A DNA stretch of 64,000 nt from Pseudomonas huaxiensis (GTDB lineage Bacteria > Pseudomonadota > Gammaproteobacteria > Pseudomonadales > Pseudomonadaceae). Below, one piece after another: positions 8,433 to 16,654 of the stretch (positions within the stretch are counted from its first letter, which is position 1; each line of letters starts with the position of its first letter). The notes below the pieces were generated by a model. The model was not told where the DNA came from and made no database searches. It saw only the letters and a program-made list of their open reading frames with translations. The stretch lies in contig NZ_QKVL01000008.1 of the NCBI RefSeq assembly GCF_003231275.1, forward strand, positions 62,001-126,000, given 5' to 3'. A program made the position numbers and the translations under genes.

Positions 8433-9773
8433 ATGAATCTCATAGCCCGTAGTACCTTCGACAACGAGCAGGACAGCACCCTCTACAACCGCATTGCCTG
8501 GCGTCTGTTGCCGTTTCTGTTCGTGCTTTACATCGTGGCGTTTCTCGACCGGGTCAACGTCGGCTTCGCCAAGCTGCAGATGGCGGCGGATATCGGCCTC
8601 AGCGACATGGCTTTCGGTTTCGGTGCCGGGGTGTTCTTCATCGGCTACTGCCTGTGCGAGATCCCCAGCAACATGATGCTGCAGCGGGTCGGGGCGCGTT
8701 TCTGGATCGCCCGGATCATGGTGGTGTGGGGCATTCTCTCGGTGTCGATGCTGTTCGTTACCACGCCCAACCAGTTCTACGTGCTGCGCTTTTTGCTGGG
8801 CATGGCCGAGGCCGGGTTCTACCCCGGGGTGGTGCTGTACATGACGTACTGGTTCCCGTCCTACGCCCGTTCCCAGGGCATGGCCTGGTTCAACCTCGGT
8901 ATTGCCATGGCCGGGGTGATCGGCAGCCCGCTGTCGGGCTGGATCATGCAGACCTTCGCCGGCGTTCACGGCATGGCCGGCTGGCAATGGCTGTTCCTGA
9001 TCGAGGGCATGCCGGCGGTGATCCTCGGCGTGGTGGTGTTCTTCTACCTGGATGACCGTCCCGGCAAGGTGCACTGGCTGACGCCGGAACAGAATGCGCG
9101 GGTGGTCAAGCAGCTTGCGGCGCAGCGCGAGGCGCAGGAGCAGGCGGGGGCCGGACACAATTTCCGCGCGGCCTTCGTCAACAAGGACCTGTGGTTGCTG
9201 ATCTACGTGAACTTCGCTTTGCTGTGCGGCACTTACGGTGTGTCGTTCTGGTTGCCGCAGATCGTCCAGAGCCTGGGGGTCAAGAGCCTGGCGCAGACCG
9301 GTCTGGTGGCGGCCATTCCGTTCGCCGTGGCGTCGGTGTGCATGCTGTGGGTCAGCCGCCATTCGGACCGCACCCGCGAACGGCGCTGGCACGGCACCCT
9401 GTGTAACCTGGCGTCCGCGCTGGGCTTGGCGATCGCGGCGTTTTTCCACGATCAGCCGGTGTTGTCGCTGGCCGGCCTGAGCCTGGCGATGTCGGGCGGG
9501 CTGGCGGGTTTCTGCGTGCTCTGGGCGCTGCCTGGTGTGCTGCTGACCGGCACCGCCGCTGCGGCGGGCATCGCGTTGATCGCCACCGTGGGTAACCTCG
9601 GCGGTTATGCCAGCCCGTTCATGATGGGCTGGATCAAGCAGAGCAGCGGGCACCTGGAATATGGCCTGTATGTGCTGGCGGTGATGACCGTGCTGGGCGC
9701 CTGGGCGATGTTCTCGGTCAAACCACCCAGCGCGCGGCAACCGCAGATCATGGCGAAAACTGCCAACGCCTGA
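8433..9773 (+). CDS. MFS permease, anion:cation symporter (phthalate/tartrate permease) type
   Basis: 446 residues with twelve membrane helices. N-terminal RIAWRLLPFLFVLYIVAFLDRVNVGFAKLQM is the hallmark of the ACS family, which imports organic anions such as phthalate, tartrate, galactonate and hydroxyphenylacetate with protons. The ATG at 8433 is chosen over the in-frame upstream extension because it follows GAGTGCAGCG and gives the usual N-terminus (MNLIARS). It is 46 bases after the GMC gene and 74 before IclR, so it belongs to the same unit. A carboxylate import role for the pathway is inferred. Confidence 0.9.
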   Translation: MNLIARSTFDNEQDSTLYNRIAWRLLPFLFVLYIVAFLDRVNVGFAKLQMAADIGLSDMAFGFGAGVFFIGYCLCEIPSNMMLQRVGARFWIARIMVVWGILSVSMLFVTTPNQFYVLRFLLGMAEAGFYPGVVLYMTYWFPSYARSQGMAWFNLGIAMAGVIGSPLSGWIMQTFAGVHGMAGWQWLFLIEGMPAVILGVVVFFYLDDRPGKVHWLTPEQNARVVKQLAAQREAQEQAGAGHNFRAAFVNKDLWLLIYVNFALLCGTYGVSFWLPQIVQSLGVKSLAQTGLVAAIPFAVASVCMLWVSRHSDRTRERRWHGTLCNLASALGLAIAAFFHDQPVLSLAGLSLAMSGGLAGFCVLWALPGVLLTGTAAAAGIALIATVGNLGGYASPFMMGWIKQSSGHLEYGLYVLAVMTVLGAWAMFSVKPPSARQPQIMAKTANA

Positions 9774-9847
9774 TGTCGTGGAGCAATACAAGCGTTTCGT
9801 CGAGCGATACAATCGGGGCTTTCCACAGCTCGACATGAGGTGATCGC

Positions 9848-10648
9848 TTGGACCAGGAAGACGAAAAACCCAGCAGCGGCCCGGCGCTGCTGGAATCGGT
9901 GGAGATGGTCTTTCGTCTCCTCGATGAACTCACCGCTGCCCGTCGCCCGCTGGGGGTGACGGAGCTGGCCCAGCAACTGCAGACTGCCAAGCCGCGCACC
10001 TACCGCCACCTGGCATCGATGCGCCAGTTGGGCATCCTCGAACAGGACCCGGCCACCGAGAAATACATGCTCGGCGCACGGCTGGTGGCCTACGGCGAAG
10101 CCGCTGGCGAGCAGTTCGACCTGCGCGCCATCGCCGATCCCTATCTCACCCGCATTCGCGACGCCACTGGCCAGACGGCCTTGCTGGCGGTCGCCACCCA
10201 TGACACCGCGCTGGTGGTGTCGTGCGTCGAATCCAAGGCCAACGTGTGCATCTCGGTCAAGCCGGGTAACCGCGTGCTGCCGTACTGTTCGGCCCAGGGC
10301 CGCACGGTGCTGGCTTTCGCCGATGCCGCCAGCCAGCAACGGGTAATGCGCCGCAAGATGCCGCAACTGACCCCGAACACCCTGCACGACCCCGAGCAAC
10401 TGGCGCAGCGCCTGGAGCTGATCCGCCAGCGTCTGTACGACGATGCGGACGGCGAAGTGACCCTGGGTATCAATGCGTTGTGCTGTCCGCTGTTCAGGGA
10501 AAACGATCAGATCGTAGGGACTATCGGCATTGTGGGCCCGAGCGCGGCAATCCCGTCACCACCGCCTGCGGCGATGCTGCGCGAGTTGCAATCGGCGGCG
10601 GCGGAGATCAGCGAGCGGCTGCATGCGGGGACGTATCAGCGGTTGTAG
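9848..10648 (+). CDS. IclR family transcriptional regulator (first)
   Basis: 266 residues. N-terminal winged helix (about residues 13-75: VFRLLDELTAARRPLGVTELAQQLQTAKPRTYRHLASMRQLGILEQ) and a C-terminal IclR effector domain (LPYCSAQGRTVLAFA, with the late segment CCPLFRENDQIVGTIGIVGP). The start is a TTG at 9848 preceded by GAGGTGATCGC; no ATG fits the domain boundary. Last gene of the ALDH–GMC–MFS unit. It is a candidate to bind the palindromes at 5078, 5190, 12159 and 18120, shared with or divided from the second IclR at 18476. Family members respond to a small acid from the pathway they control. Confidence 0.9.
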   Translation: MDQEDEKPSSGPALLESVEMVFRLLDELTAARRPLGVTELAQQLQTAKPRTYRHLASMRQLGILEQDPATEKYMLGARLVAYGEAAGEQFDLRAIADPYLTRIRDATGQTALLAVATHDTALVVSCVESKANVCISVKPGNRVLPYCSAQGRTVLAFADAASQQRVMRRKMPQLTPNTLHDPEQLAQRLELIRQRLYDDADGEVTLGINALCCPLFRENDQIVGTIGIVGPSAAIPSPPPAAMLRELQSAAAEISERLHAGTYQRL

Positions 10649-10702
10649 CAGAGGAAAGACCTAACCCCGGGCCCAACCCCAACCCCAACCCCGCCCCGCC
10701 CT

Positions 10703-10768
10703 CTGTAGGAGCGAGCTTGCTCGCGATGTGCTGCTTAGACGCTCCATCGCGAGCAAGCTCGGGTCTAC
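10703..10768. repeat. REPIN (GTAGGAGCGAGCTTGCTC type)
   Basis: CTGTAGGAGCGAGCTTGCTC faces ATCGCGAGCAAGCTCG in inverted orientation about 16 bases apart. It lies between the convergent IclR and OprD genes and may act as a two-way terminator. Confidence 0.8.
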
Positions 10769-10808
10769 GGGTCTACGGGTTTACAGGTTTTCAGGTTTTC
10801 AGGTTTTG
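10761..10808 (+). repeat. Short tandem repeats after the REPIN
   Basis: GGTCTACGGGTCTACGGG is followed by TTTACAGG, TTTTCAGG, TTTTCAGG, TTTTG: two 9-base units and then 8-base units. A C-rich run with CCCAAC hexamers lies before the REPIN at about 10665-10700. Both look like simple-sequence drift in a gene-free spacer. Confidence 0.6.
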
Positions 10809-10829
10809 TTGAGGGTTATTGCGGCAGGA

Positions 10830-12047
10830 TCAGAACAGATTCAACGGATACTCGGTAATCAACCGCACCTCATTGAAATTCACCCCCCGGTCCGGGCTTC
10901 TGAAGCTCGCCTGCCGTACGCGGAACGACAGGTCTTTCGCGCTACCCGACTGCACCACGTACTTCACGTCGATATCCCGTTCCCACGCGCGGCCGTTGTC
11001 GGTCCTTGCCGTATGGAAATCAGTGCCACGCAGATAACGGGTCATGAAGGTCAGCCCCGGCACACCCAGCGCCGCGAAGTTGAAGTCGTAGCGCGCTTGC
11101 CACGAGCGTTCGTTCTCGTAGTTGAAGTCCGAATACTGCACCGAGTTGGCCAGGAACACCGTGCTGTTGCCGTCCACGCCGTAGGTGTAGTTGCCGGTCC
11201 CGCTGACCCGTTGATGAGCGATCAGGAACCCGTGCGGGCCGGCCGTCAGCGAGGCCGCCAGGCTCCAGATGCGGTTGTCCAGTTCGCCAGCGCGGGCCTG
11301 ACCCTGGCTGCGGGTATCGTAGCCGTTGAAGTCGAGCTTGAAGGCGTAGCCGTCGGACAGCGGCAGCACGGCGGTGGCGCCGACGTAGTACTTGCGCCAG
11401 TAGTCATCGACATCCGAGTGGTAGGCGCGCAGGTTGAGGTTGCGGTTGAGCTGGTAGTCCGCGCCAATCAGGTCCAGCGACGACAGGCGGCCGCTGTCGT
11501 GCTCGCTCTGGTCGCGGCTGCGCATGGCGGTGAAGTGGCCGGCATGCATCGTCAGGCCGTCCAGCTCCTTGCTGGTCAGCAGCCAGCCTTGGGTGGTCTC
11601 GGGCAACAGGCGGTTGTCGGTGGTGGCCAGCACCGGCAGGTTGACTAACTGCTCGCCGACCTTCAGTTCGGTTTTCGACAGCCGCGCCTTGAGCGCCGCG
11701 CCGCCTTTCGAATAGCTGTCCTTGGCGCCGTTGCTGTCTTCCTCCAGCAGCAGGGTGCCGCCGCCCTTGCGGCCATTGCCGGTGTCCAGCTTGATCCCGA
11801 GCAGGCCGATGGCGTCGACGCCGAAGCCGACCGTGCCCTGGGTGAATCCCGACTCGAAGGTGGCGATGAAACCCTGCGCCCATTCTTCGGAGTAGTTCTG
11901 CGCCGTGCGGTCATCGAGGAAGTTGCGGTTCATATAAAAGTTGCGCGCTTTTATAGACAGGTGTGCGTCTTCGACAAAGCCCCCCGTGTCGGCCTGGGCG
12001 GTGAACGGAACAGCACAAGCCAATGCAAGCAGGTTTTTGATTTTCAT
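10830..12047 (-). CDS. OprD family outer-membrane porin
   Basis: 405 residues: signal peptide MKIKNLLALACAVPFTAQA, then a beta-barrel with the OprD family opening FVEDAHLSIKARNFYMNRNF, EEWAQGFIATFESGFTQGTVGFGVDAIGLLGIKLD, and the C-terminal barrel ending in Phe (NEVRLITEYPLNLF). OprD/OpdX channels pass specific small carboxylates or basic amino acids across the outer membrane. The leader carries one copy of the shared palindrome and an AANAANAA motif at the start codon, which ties it to the catabolic units on both sides. It probably provides outer-membrane entry for the pathway substrate. Slightly shorter than many OprD members but complete. Confidence 0.93.
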   Translation of the reverse strand: MKIKNLLALACAVPFTAQADTGGFVEDAHLSIKARNFYMNRNFLDDRTAQNYSEEWAQGFIATFESGFTQGTVGFGVDAIGLLGIKLDTGNGRKGGGTLLLEEDSNGAKDSYSKGGAALKARLSKTELKVGEQLVNLPVLATTDNRLLPETTQGWLLTSKELDGLTMHAGHFTAMRSRDQSEHDSGRLSSLDLIGADYQLNRNLNLRAYHSDVDDYWRKYYVGATAVLPLSDGYAFKLDFNGYDTRSQGQARAGELDNRIWSLAASLTAGPHGFLIAHQRVSGTGNYTYGVDGNSTVFLANSVQYSDFNYENERSWQARYDFNFAALGVPGLTFMTRYLRGTDFHTARTDNGRAWERDIDVKYVVQSGSAKDLSFRVRQASFRSPDRGVNFNEVRLITEYPLNLF

Positions 12048-12057
12048 TATTGTTTTT
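12047..12057 (-). promoter_or_regulatory. Possible overlapping Hfq/Crc (CA) motifs at the oprD start
   Basis: The minus strand reads GGAAAAACAATA directly before ATG; AAAAACAA and AACAATAA (using the A of ATG) both fit AANAANAA. This is the closest match of the three in the locus and covers the ribosome binding site. Confidence 0.5.
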
Positions 12058-12158
12058 CCATGCAGGTGCGCGAGTCACAGCCCTGTTGCGAAACGAGGAC
12101 GTGGCTTCAAGGGCGTGACCATGGGTATCCGAAGAATCAGCTATTTGTTCTTTTGATA

Positions 12159-12171
12159 GAAACACTGTTTC
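12159..12171. promoter_or_regulatory. Palindromic operator, copy 3
   Basis: GAAACACTGTTTC, a perfect six-base inverted repeat (GAAACA/TGTTTC) around one central base, followed by TCTGG as in the other copies. It lies 112 bases upstream of the oprD start. Confidence 0.65.
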
Positions 12172-12270
12172 TCTGGATGGCTGATGCTATTGATCCTGCC
12201 GGCGTGCTGTCAAGCCGCTTGAGCGGTGCTTGCGGCTTTTCTTCAGGGCAGGAATCGCAGGCATGCGAAA

Positions 12271-12313
12271 GCCCCGACCGCACGACCCGCACTGCGGGTC
12301 ATGCGGCCGGGGC
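12271..12313 (-). terminator. Intrinsic terminator-like hairpin after the ABC transporter operon
   Basis: GCCCCGACCGCACGACCCGC pairs with GCGGGTCATGCGGCCGGGGC across ACT with two mismatches, a 20-base stem. It begins 15 bases after the stop of the last permease gene, and in the transcribed direction is followed by TTT. It separates the transporter operon from the oprD leader. Confidence 0.75.
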
Positions 12314-12327
12314 CGTGGCAGTCGCGG

Positions 12328-13128
12328 TCAGCGACGGGTGAGGGAGCGCGACAGCAGCAACAGCAGTGAGGCGAACACCACCATGATCGTCGCCGCCGAC
12401 AGCAGCACCGGGCTCAGCGCTTCGCGGGCGGTGGTGAACATCTCCCGAGGCAGGGTGCGTTGGTCGGGGCCGGCGAGGAACAGGGTGACCACCACCTCGT
12501 CGAGGGAGGTGGCGAAGGCGAACAACCCACCGGAAATCAGCCCCGGCGAAATCAGCGGCAAGGTCACTTTGCGCAGGGTCATCCACGGCGTCGCGCCCAT
12601 GCTCGCCGCCGCCCACAGCAGGCGCTGGTTGAGGCCGCCCAGCGCCGAACCGACGTTGACCACCACGAACGGCACCGCCAGGGTGGTATGCGCCAGCACC
12701 AGGCCGGCGAAGGTGCGGGTGATGCCCGCGCTGGAGAACACGAAGTACATGCCCACCCCGACGATGACTGCGGGCACGATCATCGGCGCGATCAGCAGCA
12801 CTTCGATCACCCGTTTGCCGGGCATCGCCGGGTGACGCAGCCCCAGCGCCGCCAGCCCGCCGAGCACCACCGCGAGCACGGTGCTGGTCAGGGCGATGGC
12901 GAAGCTGTTGAACAGCGCGCCGAGCCATTGCGGCGAGGCGAAGAACTCCTCGTACCAGTGCAGGGTGAACTGCCCGAGGGGCAGCGACATGTAGCGGCTG
13001 TCGCTGAACGAGAGTGGCAGCACCACCAGGATCGGCAGCAACAGGAACGCCAGCACCAGCCAACCGCTCAGGGACAGGCCAAGGTTGCCGAACCAGGCCA
13101 GCGGCCCGCTATTGGGATTGCGAATCAT
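12328..13128 (-). CDS. ABC transporter permease (PotC-like)
   Basis: 266 residues with six membrane helices and the inner-membrane permease EAA loop (QRLLWAAASMGATPWMTLRKVTLPLISPG). The start is the ATG at 13128, overlapping the stop of the upstream permease (ATGA); open frame further upstream is not coding. The pair with the 405-residue permease, a binding protein and PotA-like ATPase makes a complete spermidine/putrescine-type importer. Polyamine-type systems in pseudomonads also carry other cationic or amino compounds, so the cargo should be taken from the pathway, not the family name. Confidence 0.9.
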   Translation of the reverse strand: MIRNPNSGPLAWFGNLGLSLSGWLVLAFLLLPILVVLPLSFSDSRYMSLPLGQFTLHWYEEFFASPQWLGALFNSFAIALTSTVLAVVLGGLAALGLRHPAMPGKRVIEVLLIAPMIVPAVIVGVGMYFVFSSAGITRTFAGLVLAHTTLAVPFVVVNVGSALGGLNQRLLWAAASMGATPWMTLRKVTLPLISPGLISGGLFAFATSLDEVVVTLFLAGPDQRTLPREMFTTAREALSPVLLSAATIMVVFASLLLLLSRSLTRR

Positions 13129-14342
13129 CGGTTCACTCCTTCGCTGCCGCGGCGGGCCAGCCAGGCCTGGATCAGGTAGAGCAGGGTGGTCGCCACCAGC
13201 AGCACCAGGCCCAGCGCCGAGGCCAGGCCCCAGTTGAGGGTGCCAGTGGTGAACTGGGCGATGTAGAAGCTGATCATCTGGTCGGCCGGGCCGCCCAGCA
13301 GCGCGGGCGTGATGTAGAAGCCGAGGGTGACGATGAACACCATCAGCGCACCCGCCGCCAGCCCCGGCAACACCTGCGGCAGGTAGACCTGGAAGAACAC
13401 CCGCAACGGCCGTGCGCCCATCGAATAGGCAGCCTGGACCAGCAGCCGGTTGCAGCCGGCCATGGCCGCCAGCAGCGGGAACACCATGAACGGCAACATC
13501 ACATGGACCAGCGCCAGGATCACCCCGAAGCGGTTGTAGAGCAGGTGCACCGGGCTGTCGATCAGGCCGAGGCGCAACAGCAACGCGTTGACGATGCCTT
13601 CGTCCTGCAGCAGCACCATCCAGGCGGTGGTGCGCACCAGGATCGAGGTCCAGAACGGCAGCAGGATCATCAGCAGCAACACATTGCGGGTGCGCGGCGT
13701 GCGCCGGTCGAGGAAGGCGCACAGAGGGAAGGCCAGCAGCACGCAGAAGAGTGTGGTCATCGCGGCGATGCCGAAGGTGCGGCCGAGAATCGAGCGGTAC
13801 AGGCCGGCTTCATCCTTGGCCACCAGCCCTTGCTGGTAGTCGTACTTGACGTCCACCGCCGACAACAGGTGATAGCTGCCGACAGGTCCGGCGGCGCGCT
13901 TGAAGGTCTGCCAGGTGCTGTTTTCCAGCCAGCGCGGGTCCAGGGCCTGGAGTGATGCAGCGCTGCCATCCAGCCGCTCGGCTTCGCGCTTGGCGGTCAT
14001 CAGCAGGGCGCGCAAGGCCGGTGCCTCGTAGGCCAGGCGCCGGGCCGCCGCCGCGAGGTCGCGCGGGCTGACCGCGCGCAGGTCTTCGACCAGCGGCTTG
14101 AACAGGCGCTCGTCCGGCGCCGAGGTGCCATCCCAGTCGGCAACGGCTTGCGCGGTGGCCGGCAGGGCCTGCGGCAGTTCGCCGTCGGCGACGGCCCGCC
14201 ACAACAGCGTGCCGATGGGGCCGACGAACGTCAGCAGCAGAAACACCACCAGCGGCGCCAGCAGGCCGTAGGCCCGCCACAGGGCGGCGCGGTCCTTGCG
14301 CGCGACCACGGGCAGGGCGGTGTCGAGGGCGATTGCACTCAT
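13125..14342 (-). CDS. ABC transporter permease (PotB-like) with long periplasmic segment
   Basis: 405 residues. First helix at about 25-47, then a roughly 150-residue periplasmic segment (about 50-195) before the remaining five helices, and the EAA loop QAAYSMGARPLRVFFQVYLPQVLPG. The long insertion after helix 1 is common in one PotB subgroup. It is followed by the PotC-like gene with ATGA overlap and preceded by the binding-protein gene by 18 bases. Forms the inner-membrane channel with its partner. Confidence 0.9.
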   Translation of the reverse strand: MSAIALDTALPVVARKDRAALWRAYGLLAPLVVFLLLTFVGPIGTLLWRAVADGELPQALPATAQAVADWDGTSAPDERLFKPLVEDLRAVSPRDLAAAARRLAYEAPALRALLMTAKREAERLDGSAASLQALDPRWLENSTWQTFKRAAGPVGSYHLLSAVDVKYDYQQGLVAKDEAGLYRSILGRTFGIAAMTTLFCVLLAFPLCAFLDRRTPRTRNVLLLMILLPFWTSILVRTTAWMVLLQDEGIVNALLLRLGLIDSPVHLLYNRFGVILALVHVMLPFMVFPLLAAMAGCNRLLVQAAYSMGARPLRVFFQVYLPQVLPGLAAGALMVFIVTLGFYITPALLGGPADQMISFYIAQFTTGTLNWGLASALGLVLLVATTLLYLIQAWLARRGSEGVNR

Positions 14343-14360
14343 GTCGAATCCTCGATCGGA

Positions 14361-15410
14361 TCAGCGGGCGGACCAGGCGGTCCACTTGGCGTTCAGTTCG
14401 TCGATACGGTCCACCCAGAAGCCGTCGTTGAGCACCAGCACGTTGGCGCTGTTCTGCGGCGCGCTCGGCGAGTCGACCATGGCGGCGGGATCGGTGTCGG
14501 CAATGCCCTGAACCGAGGTGATGCCGGTGGGTTGCAGCGCCGGCCAGGCTTTCTGGTGCTCGCCTTTACCCATCACGTCGAGCAGGGCGTAGGCCTGGTC
14601 GACGTTGGGCGAGTTGGCCAGGATCACCCAACTGTCCATGGTCTGCAGCGACTGGTTCCAGACCAGCCCGAACGGCTTGTGGTCCTGGCGGATGGCGTTG
14701 GTCACCCGGCCGTTGTACGAGGTGGTCATGGCGACTTCGCCCGAGGCCAGCAACTGCATGGGCTGGCCGCCGGCTTTCCAGAACAGCAACTGGCCCTTGA
14801 GGCTGTCGAGTTTCTTGAAGGCGCGTTCCACGCCGCCCGGCGTGTTGAGGGTTTTGTAGACATCGGCGGGGGCGACGCCGTCGGCCATCAGAGCGATTTC
14901 CAGGTTGCCCTTGGGGCCCTGGCGCAAGGCGCGCTTGCCGGGGAAGGTCTTGGTGTCGAAGAAATCGGCCCAGCCGTTGGGGGCGCGGGAGACTTTGCTG
15001 GTGTCGTAGCCGAGGACGAAGTTATAGACCGCGTTACCGACCCCGCACTCGCTCACCGCGCTGGGAATGTAGTTGTCTTTGCCGCCGATGCGCTTGTAGT
15101 CCAGGGCGACGAACAGCCCTTCGCCGCACCCCAGTTGCAGGTCTTCGGCCTCGACCTGGACCAGGTCCCAACCGCTGTCGGCGCCTTCGGCGCGGGTGCG
15201 CAGCAGGCCGATGCCGCCTTCCCAACTGTCTTCTACCACCTTGCTGCCGCTGGCCTGGCTGTAGGGCTGGAAGAAGATCTTGCGTTGTACATCCTGATAG
15301 GCGCCGCCCCAGGAGGCGACGGTCAGGTCACGGGCTTGCGCAGTGCCGGCGAGCAGGGCCAGACCGCACAATGCAAGGGTGAAGCTGCGGACGGTACGGG
15401 GTGTATTCAT
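14361..15410 (-). CDS. Periplasmic substrate-binding protein (PotD-like)
   Basis: 349 residues: signal peptide MNTPRTVRSFTLALCGLALLAGTAQA, then RDLTVASWGGAYQDVQRKIFFQPY, the usual opening of polyamine-type type II binding proteins. The ATG at 15410 is chosen over the in-frame ATG 57 bases upstream because GGGAG is properly spaced from it and the signal peptide then begins at once. Lies between the ATPase (89-base gap) and permeases. The binding-site residues do not allow me to name the ligand. Confidence 0.9.
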   Translation of the reverse strand: MNTPRTVRSFTLALCGLALLAGTAQARDLTVASWGGAYQDVQRKIFFQPYSQASGSKVVEDSWEGGIGLLRTRAEGADSGWDLVQVEAEDLQLGCGEGLFVALDYKRIGGKDNYIPSAVSECGVGNAVYNFVLGYDTSKVSRAPNGWADFFDTKTFPGKRALRQGPKGNLEIALMADGVAPADVYKTLNTPGGVERAFKKLDSLKGQLLFWKAGGQPMQLLASGEVAMTTSYNGRVTNAIRQDHKPFGLVWNQSLQTMDSWVILANSPNVDQAYALLDVMGKGEHQKAWPALQPTGITSVQGIADTDPAAMVDSPSAPQNSANVLVLNDGFWVDRIDELNAKWTAWSAR

Positions 15411-15499
15411 GATGTGACTCCCAGCCTTTTGGAATGATTGTTCGTTGGCAGTGAAAGAGAAACTCATCGTCTCGATGCGCTTGTTTTTATGCTTTGGCG

Positions 15500-16654
15500 T
15501 TAACGCAGGATCATTGCCTGAGACGAGGGCAGGGCCAGGGCGACCTTCTCGCCGGGCAGCGGCGCGGCGCGCCCGAGGCTGCCGGGGTTGTAGGTCATCG
15601 CCAGCTCCGTGCCGCGGTCCATGCGCAGGCGCAACTTGCAGTGCGCGCCATGGAAGATGCTGTCGATCACGAAGGCGTTGATCGCCGGCTCACCCGGCGT
15701 CGCCAGGCGCAGGTTTTCCGGGCGGATCGCCAGTGCGGCAGCGTCACCGACGGCCAGGCCTTCCTCACTGCAATGGGCTTCGTGCAGCGTGCCGCTTTCT
15801 TCGAGGCGCACCTGCGCCAGGTTGCCGGAGCGGGACACCAGCGTGCCTTCGAGCAGGTTGGTCTCGCCCAGGAAGTTGGCGACAAAGCGCGTGGCCGGGC
15901 GGCTGTAGAGGGTTTCGGGGCGGTCGATCTGGGCGATCTTGCCTTCGTTGAACACTGCCACCCGGTCGGACATGGTCATTGCTTCGTCCTGGTCATGGGT
16001 GACGTAGACAAAGGTGATGCCCAACTGTTTATGGATGGCCTTGAGTTCCAGCTGCATGTGCTCGCGCAGGGCTTTGTCCAGCGCGCCCAAGGGTTCGTCC
16101 ATCAGCAGAATGCGTGGCCGATAGACCAGGGCGCGGGCCAGTGCCACGCGCTGTTGCTGGCCGCCGGACAACTGGCCGGGGCGGCGGTCCTCGAAACCTT
16201 CGAGACGCGCCAGAGCCAGGGCTACCTCGACCCGGGTGCGGGATTCGGCGGCGGACACCTTGCGCAGGTTCAGCGGGAAGGCGACGTTCTGCGCCACGCT
16301 CATGTGCGGGAACAGCGCGTAGCTCTGGAACACCACGCCCATGTCACGCTTGTAGGCCGGCAGCTTGCTGATGTCGTTGCCGTCCATGAGGATGCGCCCG
16401 CGATCCGGGGCATCGAACCCGGCCAGCATCATCAGCGTGGTGGTCTTGCCTGAACCGCTGGGGCCGAGCAGGGAAAGAAACTCGCCCTGGCGGATGTCCA
16501 GGTGCAGGTCGTTAACTACCCAGGAGCGCTCGTCGTAGGTCTTGTGTACCTGCTCGAAACGCACCAGCACCGGGGCGTTGGACAGGGCGGATTCAACGGT
16601 GGGTGGCGGGGGCATATCGGCCTTGGGCAATGGACGAAGGGGCTGGAGGTTCAT
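15500..16654 (-). CDS. ABC transporter ATP-binding protein (PotA-like)
   Basis: 384 residues. Walker [11 protein letters not shown]-loop [14 protein letters not shown], signature [15 protein letters not shown], Walker [14 protein letters not shown]-loop VTHDQDEA, then a C-terminal TOBE regulatory domain (about 285-380). Its ATG overlaps the stop of the aminotransferase gene (ATGA), so import and transamination are translated together. Energises the binding-protein/permease set downstream. Confidence 0.93.
   Translation of the reverse strand: MNLQPLRPLPKADMPPPPTVESALSNAPVLVRFEQVHKTYDERSWVVNDLHLDIRQGEFLSLLGPSGSGKTTTLMMLAGFDAPDRGRILMDGNDISKLPAYKRDMGVVFQSYALFPHMSVAQNVAFPLNLRKVSAAESRTRVEVALALARLEGFEDRRPGQLSGGQQQRVALARALVYRPRILLMDEPLGALDKALREHMQLELKAIHKQLGITFVYVTHDQDEAMTMSDRVAVFNEGKIAQIDRPETLYSRPATRFVANFLGETNLLEGTLVSRSGNLAQVRLEESGTLHEAHCSEEGLAVGDAAALAIRPENLRLATPGEPAINAFVIDSIFHGAHCKLRLRMDRGTELAMTYNPGSLGRAAPLPGEKVALALPSSQAMILR

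Noticed and set aside
9784..9815. Repeated ATACAA words before the first IclR gene as a second operator
   Set aside because: GCAATACAAG, CGATACAATC and CAATACAAC (8406) are too short and imperfect, and do not match the strong palindrome found elsewhere in the locus.
8391..9836. 481-residue minus-strand open frame opposite the MFS permease
   Set aside because: His/Arg-rich shadow; the permease has the diagnostic ACS N-terminus.
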